This document shows, in pieces, positions 18,946 to 27,422 of a stretch of 64,000 nucleotides of DNA (position 1 is the stretch's first letter; each line of letters begins with the position of its first letter). Both the position numbers and the translations under genes were made by a program. The notes beneath the pieces were generated by a model. That model saw only the letters and a list, made by a program, of their open reading frames with translations. It had not been told where the DNA came from and did not search any database. This DNA comes from UBA6244 sp965140775 (GTDB lineage Bacteria; Bacteroidota; Bacteroidia; Bacteroidales; F082). The DNA is taken from positions 1,550,001-1,614,000 of the forward strand of contig OZ223471.1 in the NCBI GenBank assembly GCA_965140775.1, given 5' to 3'.

Positions 18946-19158
18946 ACAGCTAATTTATTCCTTTTTTTGTTTTGCAATCACTTTTTTTTCAATTTTTCAC
19001 GATTCCGGGGATAATTGTTCCAGACTTCTTGTTTCAAACCTCCAAACCAATACGCTTTTGGACAAATGAAAATCACTTGACTAATTTCGACAATGGCCAA
19101 GGTGTTATTTAGTTGTTAAAAAAATCACACTACATTCATACCTTATCATAAAAAGTGG

Positions 19159-19166
19159 TATTTTTG
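19159..19166 (+). promoter_or_regulatory. -7 box (TATTTTTG) for carbamate kinase
   Basis: Exact TAnnTTTG match 28 bp before the ATG at 19195. No clear -33 TTTG partner was seen. Confidence 0.55.
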
Positions 19167-19194
19167 CTTTCTATTTTACAAAAAAATACAGAAT

Positions 19195-20139
19195 ATGAGG
19201 AAGTTAGCAGTAGTAGCTTTTGGCGGGAATGCCTTACTCAGAGCCGGACAAAAAGGAACCATCTCTGAACAGGAATTGAATGCTCGTGAGGCAAGCCAAA
19301 ATCTGGTGAAATTGGTGAAAAGAAATTACGATTTGGTACTTACACATGGTAACGGACCACAAGTGGGGAATATATTATTGGCCAATACAGCCGGAAGTAA
19401 ACTTTATGGAGTGCCTGATATGCCATTGGATATCAGCGTGGCCTATTCGCAGGGGTTTATCGGGTATATTCTCGAACAACAACTCCGCAATGTGTTGATG
19501 AAAGAAGATTTGGAATCGGATATTATCTCGATAATTACGCAAGTGCTTGTAAATAAAGATGATCCGGCATTTAAAAATCCCACCAAACCCATAGGTCCTT
19601 ACTATAAAAAGGAAGAAGCCGAAAAGATTATGCAAGAAACAGGCTCCATCTACAAAGAAGATGCTGCCGGACGCGGATGGCGAAAAGTGGTGGCGTCACC
19701 ACGCCCCCTGGTGATATTCAACCGTAAATCCATCGAGCAAATTGCCCGTAGCGGACACATTGTGATCGCCGTTGGAGGTGGTGGAATTCCTTGTTATTAT
19801 AAAGAAGAAAATGTGTTGGAGGGTATTGATGCCGTGATTGATAAAGATCTGGCCTCCTCGTTGTTGGCTGCTCAGGTACGTGCCGACAAGTTTTTTATCC
19901 TCACCGACGTGCCGAAGGTTTGTTTGAATTTCAACACCCCGCAACAAAAGTCACTCGACCGTTTGAATATCGCCGATGCCAAGCGCTATCTGGAAGAAGG
20001 TCAGTTCGGTGAAGGCAGTATGGGGCCCAAAATAAAAGCGGCTATCAAGTTTGTGGAACGAAGCGGTAAGGATGCCATTATTACCGAAACCACCCTGCTG
20101 GGTGTCGACAATGGTGGAACACGCATTACCATGGTGTAG
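19195..20139 (+). CDS. arcC: Carbamate kinase
   Basis: 314 aa. Transfers phosphate between carbamoyl phosphate and ADP, giving ATP from arginine/citrulline or purine breakdown. Amino-acid-kinase fold with FGGNALL, HGNGPQVGN, AVGGGGIPCYY and FILTDVPKV. No arginine deiminase or ornithine carbamoyltransferase gene is nearby; it is monocistronic, with its own -7 box and a strong terminator. Confidence 0.97.
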   Translation: MRKLAVVAFGGNALLRAGQKGTISEQELNAREASQNLVKLVKRNYDLVLTHGNGPQVGNILLANTAGSKLYGVPDMPLDISVAYSQGFIGYILEQQLRNVLMKEDLESDIISIITQVLVNKDDPAFKNPTKPIGPYYKKEEAEKIMQETGSIYKEDAAGRGWRKVVASPRPLVIFNRKSIEQIARSGHIVIAVGGGGIPCYYKEENVLEGIDAVIDKDLASSLLAAQVRADKFFILTDVPKVCLNFNTPQQKSLDRLNIADAKRYLEEGQFGEGSMGPKIKAAIKFVERSGKDAIITETTLLGVDNGGTRITMV

Positions 20140-20154
20140 TCCACTTAAAATCAA

Positions 20155-20182
20155 TAAAAAAGCGGCAAAAGCCGCTTTTTTA
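20155..20182. terminator. Bidirectional terminator between arcC and rex
   Basis: Stem AGCGGC/GCCGCT with an AAAA loop, flanked by an A-run on the left and a T-run on the right, so it can stop both arcC (plus) and rex (minus) transcripts. Confidence 0.9.
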
Positions 20183-20210
20183 TTTTATTAAACAAATCGA
20201 ACGGCGAGTT

Positions 20211-20879
20211 TTATTCTTCACCCCTGATTTTTTCTTCCGTATTGCGCATTTTTACATAAAAGGCTACCTTCTCGAGGGTGGTGATCATATCGTATTCTTC
20301 AAGATACACGTAGTCGGGCACATCAATGGGTTTGGGGGTGTAGTTGAGCAACCCTTTGATGCCGGCCGCAACCAGCTCGTTGGCTGTCTGACTTGCATTT
20401 TGTCCGGGCACGGTGATTATCCCGATTTCGATACCCTCACGCTCAATGATTTCTTTCATCCGGTCGGCCGAGTAACAAGGAACACCATTCATGACATTGC
20501 CGATTTTGTCGGGATTGGTGTCGAAACCTGCCACAATGCTCAGCTTGTGGCGTTTACCACTAAAATAGTTGATGAGCGCGCGACCCAGGTTTCCCATGCC
20601 CACAATGGCCACTTTAATTCCTTCATCACTGTCGATGATGTTGGCGATTAAATCGATCAACTCCTTGATGTTATAGCCTTTTCTCAATGTTCCTGAATAA
20701 CCGATGAGCATCAGGTCGCGGCGCACCTGTACAGGAGTAATGTGTTGAATGGTAGCTATTTCATGCGAAAAAATATGACTTTTTCCACGGCTCAAACATA
20801 AGAGCAAAGCCCGTCGGTATTGGCTCAACCGAGCAATGGTTTTGTGAGGCAGGTGGTGAAAAGTATCCTTATCTTCCAT
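20211..20879 (-). CDS. rex: Redox-sensing transcriptional repressor Rex
   Basis: 222 aa from the ATG at 20879. The frame is open to 20918, but that codon lies inside the -7 box. Winged-helix N-terminal domain (about residues 5-75; IATIQHITPVQVRRDLMLIG), then a Rossmann NADH-binding domain (VAIVGMGNLGRALINYF). Rex represses fermentative and anaerobic genes until NADH rises. Palindromes resembling Rex operators lie at its own promoter, so autoregulation is likely. Confidence 0.95.
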   Translation of the reverse strand: MEDKDTFHHLPHKTIARLSQYRRALLLCLSRGKSHIFSHEIATIQHITPVQVRRDLMLIGYSGTLRKGYNIKELIDLIANIIDSDEGIKVAIVGMGNLGRALINYFSGKRHKLSIVAGFDTNPDKIGNVMNGVPCYSADRMKEIIEREGIEIGIITVPGQNASQTANELVAAGIKGLLNYTPKPIDVPDYVYLEEYDMITTLEKVAFYVKMRNTEEKIRGEE

Positions 20880-20886
20880 GGTTTTA

Positions 20887-20904
20887 CTGTGAAATAAATA
20901 ACAA
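20887..20904. promoter_or_regulatory. Putative Rex operator 1
   Basis: CTGTGAAATAAATAACAA resembles the general Rex operator TTGTGA-N6-TCACAA, with one mismatch in each half-site. It lies between the rex start codon and its -7 box, over the predicted transcription start, where binding would block initiation. Confidence 0.5.
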
Positions 20905-20907
20905 CGG

Positions 20908-20939
20908 CAAATGTACAAGTGTTGAACTTACAATCCAAA
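20908..20939 (-). promoter_or_regulatory. rex promoter (TTTG-N20-TACATTTG)
   Basis: Minus-strand -33 TTTG at 20936-20939 and -7 TACATTTG at 20908-20915, spacer 20 bp. The best-formed Bacteroidota-type promoter in the window; it sets the rex start at 20879. Confidence 0.65.
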
Positions 20940-20942
20940 TAA

Positions 20943-20968
20943 TTGTTAATAAAATAACATTGTTATTT
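20943..20968. promoter_or_regulatory. Putative Rex operator 2 (composite palindrome)
   Basis: TTGTTA-N6-TAACAT at 20943-20960 overlaps an 8-bp-arm palindrome AAATAACA-T-TGTTATTT at 20952-20968, giving three TTGTTA/TAACA half-sites just upstream of the rex -33 element. The half-site matches the Rex consensus used in Bacteroidota regulon studies (TTGTTAA-like). Confidence 0.45.
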
Positions 20969-21039
20969 ATTAGCTTAAAAAAATACAGTAAATATCATCA
21001 GTGTAATCCCTGTTTCAATCGATTTAGTAAGCGATTTCT

Positions 21040-22002
21040 TTACGATTGGAATAGGGTGTAGATCATGAATAGTACATATACGAGCACCAGCACAGCGCCT
21101 TCGTATCGGGTGATGGTTTTGGAAGTTTTTCCGGTATAAATAACAAAAGCAATAAAAATTCCCGATGCAAGGAGTGTCAACAGGTCGATATTGCGGGAGG
21201 TTTCGTAGGGAATGGGATGAATAATGGCACTTGTCCCCAGCACCAGAAAAATATTAAAGATATTGCTGCCCAGTACGTTACCCAGGGCAATATCGGTATT
21301 TTTTTTCACGGCGGCCACCACGCTGGTTACCAATTCGGGTAGTGAAGTGGCCACGGCGACCACGGTCAACCCCATCACCGATTCGGAAATGCCCCATTGT
21401 TGTCCAATAATCGTGGTGCTGCTCACAATCCATTTTCCACCAAAATACAAGCCTGCGATACCACCGGCCATGTAAATAATTGCCAGAAGCCATGACATCT
21501 GTGGCGGTTGCTCCATTTCTGCCAACCCGTTGTCTTCGGGTTTCGATTTGAAGAAAATCAGGTATAAAACGTAAAAAAACATGACCAGTAAGATGCCACC
21601 ATCGAATCGGTCGATTACGTTTAATGCTTTGAAAAACAGGTAGTCGTTGGCGAGCATGATGAGTACCAAAACAGCCAAAAGATTGATCCAGACATCCCGT
21701 TTATATATGCTTTTTCCGGCTTTAATGGGAAAAATAAGGGCGGTGATTCCCACTATCAACAGGGTGTTCATGAGGTTGCTTCCAATTACATTTCCCACGG
21801 CCAGTCCGGTGTTCCCCGAAATGCTGGCAAATACATTGATGATCAATTCGGGTAACGAGGTGCCAATGGCAACGATGGTGAGTCCGATAACCAATTGCGA
21901 CAGCCCGAGTTTGGCTCCTGTGGCCGAAGCCCCATCTACCAGCAACTGTGCACCGAAAATCAGGATGGTAAATCCGGCGATGAAAAGCAAGTATTCCAAC
22001 AT
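21040..22002 (-). CDS. Calcium/sodium antiporter (CaCA family, YrbG-like)
   Basis: 320 aa, ten to eleven membrane helices. The two CaCA alpha repeats are clear: GTSLPELIINVFASISG ... VGNVIGSN near residue 45 and ATSLPELVTSVVAAVKK ... LGNVLGSN near residue 210. Exchanges Ca2+ for Na+ or H+ across the inner membrane. It begins 9 bp after the yggS stop (same strand), so the two are cotranscribed. Confidence 0.94.
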   Translation of the reverse strand: MLEYLLFIAGFTILIFGAQLLVDGASATGAKLGLSQLVIGLTIVAIGTSLPELIINVFASISGNTGLAVGNVIGSNLMNTLLIVGITALIFPIKAGKSIYKRDVWINLLAVLVLIMLANDYLFFKALNVIDRFDGGILLVMFFYVLYLIFFKSKPEDNGLAEMEQPPQMSWLLAIIYMAGGIAGLYFGGKWIVSSTTIIGQQWGISESVMGLTVVAVATSLPELVTSVVAAVKKNTDIALGNVLGSNIFNIFLVLGTSAIIHPIPYETSRNIDLLTLLASGIFIAFVIYTGKTSKTITRYEGAVLVLVYVLFMIYTLFQS

Positions 22003-22011
22003 AAGTAGCGT

Positions 22012-22683
22012 TTAGTGGTAGTTTCTTGCGCCAAAAATTCCGGTACCAATTCTAATCATGGTACTTCCGGCAGCAATGGCTTGATGATAGTCGTCCGACA
22101 TACCCATCGAAATTTCTTTAAAATCACTGTTGGTTTTAAAGAATTGTTCTTTCAACTGATTGAAAATGGCATGCAGGTGTTGAAATTCCCGTATTACCTG
22201 CTCCTGATTGTCGGTGAAGGTAGCCATTCCCATGACGCCCGTTACACGGACGTGTTTCATTTTTGTAAAATCATCGCTCGAAAGCAACACCCTGGCTTCT
22301 TCCATATTCAGACCAAATTTGGTATCCTCTTCCGCGATGTGAAATTGTAGTAAACAATTGATAATGCGTTGATTTAGTTCGGCTTGTTTGTCTATTTCCT
22401 TCAAAAGCCTGAGGCTGTCCACCGCGTGGATGAGGTCGACAAAAGGGGCAATAACTTTTACCTTGTTCGTTTGCAGATGTCCGATAAAATGCCACTGAAT
22501 ATCCCCCGGAAGTTGGGGATGTTTTTGTGCCATGTCCTGAGCTTTGTTTTCACCAAAAATTCGTTGTCCTGCTTCATAGGCCTCACGTATATCTTCCACC
22601 GGCTTGGTTTTCGACACAGCAATAAGTTGAACACCCCTTGGGATTTCCTGTTGGTAATGAAGAACATTTTGACGAATACTCAT
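22012..22683 (-). CDS. YggS-family PLP homeostasis protein
   Basis: 223 aa. Single-domain alanine-racemase-fold protein that binds pyridoxal 5'-phosphate and buffers PLP. PLP lysine in LIAVSKTKPVEDI, and FGENKAQD and the phosphate-binding GMSDDYHQAIAAGSTMIRIG are conserved. Own -7 box upstream; in an apparent operon with the downstream antiporter. Confidence 0.95.
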   Translation of the reverse strand: MSIRQNVLHYQQEIPRGVQLIAVSKTKPVEDIREAYEAGQRIFGENKAQDMAQKHPQLPGDIQWHFIGHLQTNKVKVIAPFVDLIHAVDSLRLLKEIDKQAELNQRIINCLLQFHIAEEDTKFGLNMEEARVLLSSDDFTKMKHVRVTGVMGMATFTDNQEQVIREFQHLHAIFNQLKEQFFKTNSDFKEISMGMSDDYHQAIAAGSTMIRIGTGIFGARNYH

Positions 22684-22699
22684 TTCAATTTTTTATTTG

Positions 22700-22707
22700 C
22701 AAAGATA
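22700..22707 (-). promoter_or_regulatory. -7 box (TATCTTTG) for yggS
   Basis: Minus-strand TAnnTTTG exact match 16 bp upstream of the yggS ATG. Confidence 0.6.
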
Positions 22708-22848
22708 GTGCTTTGTAAGTTTTTACTGATTCCATTGAAGTAACAAATGTGGATTGTTTATTTTTACCAAATCTTGGTTCTGCCATCGGTTAACCGATAC
22801 CGGTTGAAGTTGGCGGTTCCGTTATCAACCTGATACAAGAAAAAGACT

Positions 22849-24063
22849 ATGGAATCCATCAAAAGCATATACAAAATTGGTCACGGACCCAGCAGCAGCC
22901 ATACCATGGGGCCCAGTCGTGCGGCCAGCCTCTTTTTTGCCAAAAATCCTGATGCTGTCCGTTTTAGGGTTCATCTTTACGGAAGTTTGGCCCTCACCGG
23001 ACGCGGACATCTTACCGATGTGGCCATCATAGACGCCATGAACGACCAGACAGAAATCGTGTGGCATCCTTTGGAGCAATTGCCTTTTCATCCCAATGGC
23101 ATGCTGTTTGAAGCTTTGGATAACGAAGGCAAGGTGCTGGATACTTGGGAGATATATAGTGTTGGAGGAGGTGAGATTCGCGAAAGCGGAATAATATCAA
23201 AAGAAAAAAAAGTATATCCACACCACACCATGGAAGCCATTCTGGAGCATATTCACCGTGAAGGAGGCACCCTTTGGGAATATGTGATGCGCCATGAGGA
23301 CAACAACCTGATGGAATACCTGGCAGAGGTGTGGGCGGCCATGAAAAACGCCGTTGAGCAGGGACTCAATACCGAAGGAACCTTGCCGGGAGGGTTGAAA
23401 GTACAGCGCAAGGCTGCCTCGTACCATTTTAAGGCACGCACTCAAAACAATTTTATTCGCGACGACAGTTTTCTGTTTGCTTATGCACTGGCTGTTTCCG
23501 AAGAAAACTCATCCGGGGGCGTAGTCGTTACGGCTCCAACTTGTGGATCTTGTGGCATTTTGCCCGGGGTTTTGTATTTGTTTTACAAAAATTATAGCAT
23601 GAGTGAGAATTTCATTCTGCGAGCTTTGGCCACTGCCGGTTTGATCGGCACCTTGGTGAAAACCAACGCCTCCATATCCGGTGCCGAGGTGGGATGTCAG
23701 GGTGAGGTGGGTACTGCAAGCAGCATGGCAGCTGCGGCTGCTGCACAACTTTCAGGAGCATCACCTCACCAAATTGAATATGCTGCCTCAGCCAGTTTGG
23801 AACACCATTTAGGTCTTACATGCGATCCGATTGGCGGTTTGGTTCAAATTCCTTGTATCGAGCGCAATGCTTTCGGAGCACAACAAGCCATCGATGCAGC
23901 TTTGTATGCAGGCAATTCAGACGGAAGGCATTTCGTAATGTTCGATCAGGTGGTGGAAGCCATGAAGCAAACTGGCAAGGACTTGCCCAGCCTCTACCGC
24001 GAAACCTCCCAAGGCGGTCTTGCCAAGGTGTGGGATGCCTGGAAGAAACAAGAGAGACCATAG
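22849..24063 (+). CDS. sdaA: L-serine ammonia-lyase, iron-sulfur type (single chain)
   Basis: 404 aa. Deaminates L-serine to pyruvate and ammonia with a 4Fe-4S cluster. The beta-type domain comes first (SIKSIYKIGHGPSSSHTMGP, about residues 1-130), the catalytic alpha domain second. Cysteine-bearing motifs are TAPTCGSCGILPGVL, GAEVGCQGEVGTASSMAAA and LTCDPIGGLVQIPCIERNA, the last two holding cluster ligands. Domain order and length match the single-chain enzymes of E. coli SdaA type. Confidence 0.96.
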   Translation: MESIKSIYKIGHGPSSSHTMGPSRAASLFFAKNPDAVRFRVHLYGSLALTGRGHLTDVAIIDAMNDQTEIVWHPLEQLPFHPNGMLFEALDNEGKVLDTWEIYSVGGGEIRESGIISKEKKVYPHHTMEAILEHIHREGGTLWEYVMRHEDNNLMEYLAEVWAAMKNAVEQGLNTEGTLPGGLKVQRKAASYHFKARTQNNFIRDDSFLFAYALAVSEENSSGGVVVTAPTCGSCGILPGVLYLFYKNYSMSENFILRALATAGLIGTLVKTNASISGAEVGCQGEVGTASSMAAAAAAQLSGASPHQIEYAASASLEHHLGLTCDPIGGLVQIPCIERNAFGAQQAIDAALYAGNSDGRHFVMFDQVVEAMKQTGKDLPSLYRETSQGGLAKVWDAWKKQERP

Positions 24064-24399
24064 TCCGGTACCTTTATTCAATCTTTATATGATAGTAAAA
24101 GGCGTTGAAGAGGTGAACAGTGATCGGTTGAGAGGTCTTGCTAAACAACAAAATCGGAATGACACTCTTGCCCACGGGGCATCAATGTTTATAGAAAAAT
24201 TTTAGGTGTTGGTTTTTCCCGTTAGGAATGAATAAAGTAGCTGAGTGTCGAGATGAACCAACGCCAGGGCCAACCCAGATGAGCCAACCCTGTATTTGCA
24301 GACATGTTCGATTTCATCTGTACGACACTGATATGTTGAGAGTTGTCCAAAAAGTTATTCAAATTTTAGAATAATGTGCCAAACAAATTGTTAAAAGTG
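24064..24399. other. Intergenic region upstream of tRNA-Ser
   Basis: About 335 bp after sdaA. No gene, hairpin terminator or strong promoter is evident until the tRNA promoter at 24400. Confidence 0.6.
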
Positions 24400-24407
24400 T
24401 AATTTTG
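24400..24407 (+). promoter_or_regulatory. -7 box (TAATTTTG) for tRNA-Ser
   Basis: Exact TAnnTTTG match ending 5 bp before the mature tRNA 5' end, consistent with transcription starting at or very near the tRNA. Confidence 0.6.
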
Positions 24408-24412
24408 CCGAC

Positions 24413-24499
24413 GGAGAGTTGCCAGAGTGGTCGAATGGGGCGGTCTCGAAAACCGTTGTCTGCGCAAGCGGACCAAGGGTTCGAATCCCTTACTCTCCG
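24413..24499 (+). tRNA. tRNA-Ser (anticodon CGA)
   Basis: 87-nt class II tRNA with a long variable arm. The acceptor GGAGAGT pairs with ACTCTCC and the discriminator is G. The anticodon stem GCGGT/ACCGT (with one G-T pair) encloses loop CTCGAAA, giving anticodon CGA (reads UCG). The T arm is AGGGTTCGAATCCCT. The CCA end is not encoded. Confidence 0.96.
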
Positions 24500-24517
24500 C
24501 AGGCCTGTGGCAAGATT

Positions 24518-24555
24518 AACCACCTTTAACTTGATGTTTTTGGTGGTTTTTTTGA
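24518..24555 (+). terminator. Terminator after tRNA-Ser
   Basis: Stem AACCACC/GGTGGTT with a 17-nt loop followed by a run of T, 18 bp past the tRNA. Confidence 0.75.
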
Positions 24556-25588
24556 TTTTTAACCTTGCCCTTAACTTTCTCCATCTCCGACAGTATGCTG
24601 TTTATGTGCTGAAATATAATTGGTTAGGTTGTTTTAACCCGTTTGTGAGTTTAGGTTGGGCAACCAATTTATCCCAACAAAAAAAGCCTCCATATAATGT
24701 ATGGAGGCTTGTAAGAGTGGCTCACGACTTGCATTGTTTGCCCGGTTGTGGACAATTAGCCCAAAGATATCCAAAACCAAAGTGGGTTATTACTGGTTAT
24801 AAAACCCCGCTGCCACTATATTGTATTTCCTGTCAAACTCTGTCTTCCTTTGCCGGCGCAGCGTGCAACCACGCTGATTAATTTTGCCCTCCCAGCGCAG
24901 TACGCACCTACGCCGCAATATGATAAACTACATGGGCGGCAAAATTTCATTCATTCACCTTGGCAATCAGCTTGCCACCCATTTGCATGGGCCCGGACAG
25001 ACGGCTTTCAAGTACACCAAATTGTGCCTGAATTTTCACCAAGGTTTCAAGTTGGTTTGCAGGATGTTGTTCTTGTGAAAAATGCTCCCGGAGACCATTG
25101 TATTTAGTATAATAAAAGCTCTAAAATTATTAAATCTCCATGGCAATAGTTTTCCCCCGGGAAGCATTTTGGGTATTAAATATTACAAGAATAAGAACGC
25201 TGGGTTTGATGAAAAAGATTCATTGGAGTCAAGAAACATAACTTTTAAACCCATTTAATAGTTTTCGAAACAAAGACACTACTTTATCCCAAAACTTCTT
25301 CGGTTGCAAATATGCAGGCGAAAAACCCCTTTCTCCAAGTATTTAATGTTGTAATAGCGTTTTCACTCTTTTCCAGGTATTGTATATACATTACGAGAAT
25401 ATATAAAGCTCACATAAACAAAGTGATAGATGGCAATCCTTAATTTGTGCTTTACTTGACTGTACCTGCCAAAAACGGGTTTTTTTAGGTAAATCACTGC
25501 GCAATTTATAGATGTTTTCATCATTTCTATGTTTATTGGGTTCGATTGAAACCTCATACAACAGCAATAACCATTCTATTACTTTGTC
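24556..25588. other. Roughly 1-kb region without a convincing gene
   Basis: Contains a 10-bp-stem hairpin at 24684-24710 (AAGCCTCCAT/ATGGAGGCTT) with a poly-T on the minus strand, which looks like a leftward terminator with no obvious gene feeding it, and a start-less 57-codon minus-strand open frame at 24947-25120 with normal-looking protein composition (LVKIQAQFGVLESRLSG). The terminator plus the fragment suggest a decayed leftward gene. Confidence 0.4.
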
Positions 25589-26005
25589 TTATTTGACACA
25601 TTCCACCATCTTTTCCACTTGAGTGGCTGCCTCCTGCATCACTTCTTCTACCATGCCTCCCAACATCCCGGCCATCAATTGGGTGTTGAGCAATGAAACA
25701 TAGGTGAAGCCATCGCTCTTTTTATATACGCTGATACGACATGGCATCATGGACGATACAATACGTTCGCTGTCCCGACTTAACAACATTTGGGCCAGGC
25801 TTGGATGACAAACGGCCAGTACTTTGATAGGAAGTACCTCTATATCATGTTTGTTCAACGACTTTTGTAAATCATGGGTTGCCACCACTTCCCAGGTGTG
25901 GTCGGTAATCTCATGGATAAGTTTTTCCACTGTTTCGTCGAAATGATACCTGCTCTTAAACTCTATAAAAGGATTAGGCATTTGTGACGGTTGATTGTTG
26001 CTCAT
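25589..26005 (-). CDS. DUF302 domain-containing protein
   Basis: 138 aa, no signal peptide. DUF302 fold with a conserved core around EVVATHDLQKSL, LPIKVLAVCHPSLAQMLL and the PCRISVYKKSDGFTYVSLL strand pair; the C-terminal helix holds a Met-rich GMLGGMVEEVM. The family's function is unknown; some members are associated with sulfur or heme metabolism. It stands alone between two gene-poor stretches. Confidence 0.85.
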   Translation of the reverse strand: MSNNQPSQMPNPFIEFKSRYHFDETVEKLIHEITDHTWEVVATHDLQKSLNKHDIEVLPIKVLAVCHPSLAQMLLSRDSERIVSSMMPCRISVYKKSDGFTYVSLLNTQLMAGMLGGMVEEVMQEAATQVEKMVECVK

Positions 26006-26654
26006 GACATTAAAATTTTAAATTATGATTTAATTAATATTTTGGTAAGGCAAAGTTCCATTATTTCAAAAATGAATCGATTTTTGAAAGAAACGAATGC
26101 GTTGTCAAATAGCTTTAATAATTGCATCAGCGTTTCATAAGCAACCTAAACCCGTTCAGTCAAAGAGTTACAAACGCTTTTTTTATGCCTGAATATGGCA
26201 ATGATCGAAGAGCAGTTGAAAAGATGGAAGTGAACATAAGAGTCTGTGCACGAAACGATTCTACTCTTACCTCACACGTTTGATAGTGCAAAAAGAAACA
26301 TTTTTTGTTGGTTTCGAATAGAGAATCGGTAATGGCCTGAAGCTATGTACTTACTTAGAATGCATGCTTTTGGGAAACAATTTTTTTTTATTGCTTGCGC
26401 TGTCGAAGTCGGTTTTTACAAGTCATCAAACACTTGTTTTATTTAAGGAAACAAGAGTGGATTTTTTCTGACATATCCCGAAAGCGTGAAGCGCGAGTTT
26501 GATACATCAAATAGGGAAAAAGGTGTGATAGAAATTTTCTTGCGTGTATTTTTGTCGGTGATGAAAAGTTTCGAACTGCCACCATAACCTGAAGCGTAAA
26601 ATGCCATCCATATATTTTCTCTGTTAACCACCGGCTTAGAAATTTTGAACAACT
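26006..26654. other. Gene-poor stretch left of the exoprotein array
   Basis: About 650 bp. No gene supported: the only longer minus-strand frame (ending at 26443) runs through the terminator at 26655-26696 and overlaps the 3' end of the FISUMP pseudogene. Confidence 0.55.
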
Positions 26655-26696
26655 CGTAAAAAAACCTCCCGTCTATAGTAGAGCGGGAGGTTTTTA
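26655..26696 (-). terminator. Terminator downstream of the FISUMP pseudogene
   Basis: Stem AAAACCTCCCG/CGGGAGGTTTT with a 12-nt loop and T-run on the minus strand, 34 bp past the stop at 26730. It could also work in the other direction. Confidence 0.85.
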
Positions 26697-26729
26697 TTGC
26701 GGCAACATCTAATTTGATGGCAGATGATG

Positions 26730-27335
26730 TCAATCTTTAAAGCAACGTACTGAAAAACCGGCACCGCGAAAATCGGCTGATACGCGGGCAGCAACACTTT
26801 CGAACTCAAGTCGCATGGAATAGGGTCCATCCACCGTACTGCTCCAATAATCGCCAATGGAACCTGTGTAAAAAGGCAAACCACTTAAATAAACGCGGTA
26901 TCCTGGCATCGGCATTTTCAAGGGAGAGGCAGAAGCTCCTGTAGCGTCGTTGGTTGACCAAGATAGTCGCTCATTGTCAAGTTCGACATCGGTGGGCAAG
27001 CGAAATCCGGAAGGGCAGGGGTTGTTGATACCACCTGTACCTTGCCAAAGGTTGTCATTTGCCGGGGAGCGCCAGTTATAAGGGGTACTAAAAATCACAA
27101 TAAACCCGCCATTAGGTACTACGTCGGTAGTTGAAAGGGTCGTGGTGGTGGTGCTGGTACGGCATTGATGCCCGTCACTAAACCGTCCTGCTGCCGGGGT
27201 TGCAATGGCATTCATTTGTGCTTCGGTCATGCGCGGAAAAAGTAAACCACTCGAGGTGCTTTTCACGTCGAGGATTGCCGAAGGATCGGCATTACTGCCA
27301 TCGTTGTTAACGGCCACCTGAGCAAGTTGATTCAA
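26730..27335 (-). pseudogene. Deleted FISUMP-domain surface protein
   Basis: 201 codons from a TTG. The start reads LAQVAVNNDGSNADPSAILD then GLLFPRMTEAQMNAIATPAAG, the usual beginning of Bacteroidota surface proteins just after the signal peptide. The rest is a FISUMP (Fibrobacter succinogenes major paralogous) domain ending in GIGDYWSS-like (SIGDYWSSTV) and GFSVRCFKD. Two lesions are apparent. No signal peptide precedes LAQ: in frame one reads only to a stop about 33 codons upstream. The usual central part (FISUMP start, VWLDRNLG... YQWG) is missing, with PAAG (residue 50) joined directly to RFSDGHQCRTS. An expressed short form cannot be excluded. Confidence 0.7.
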
Positions 27336-27422
27336 GGGTATTTGCCATAAAAAGCCGGATTCCCATGAATACTCTGGTGTAAAACGAAGAATATAGTGCA
27401 GTAAATATCATATACTCTTTTT

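Noticed and set aside
24405..24881. 158-aa plus-strand open frame starting across the tRNA-Ser
   Set aside because: Its first 30 residues are the translated tRNA-Ser (the familiar artefact SCQSGRMGRSRKPLSAQADQ), and the rest has no protein-like features.
26443..26733. 96-aa minus-strand open frame
   Set aside because: It runs through the terminator hairpin at 26655-26696 and overlaps the FISUMP stop, so it would be transcribed poorly; composition is not gene-like.
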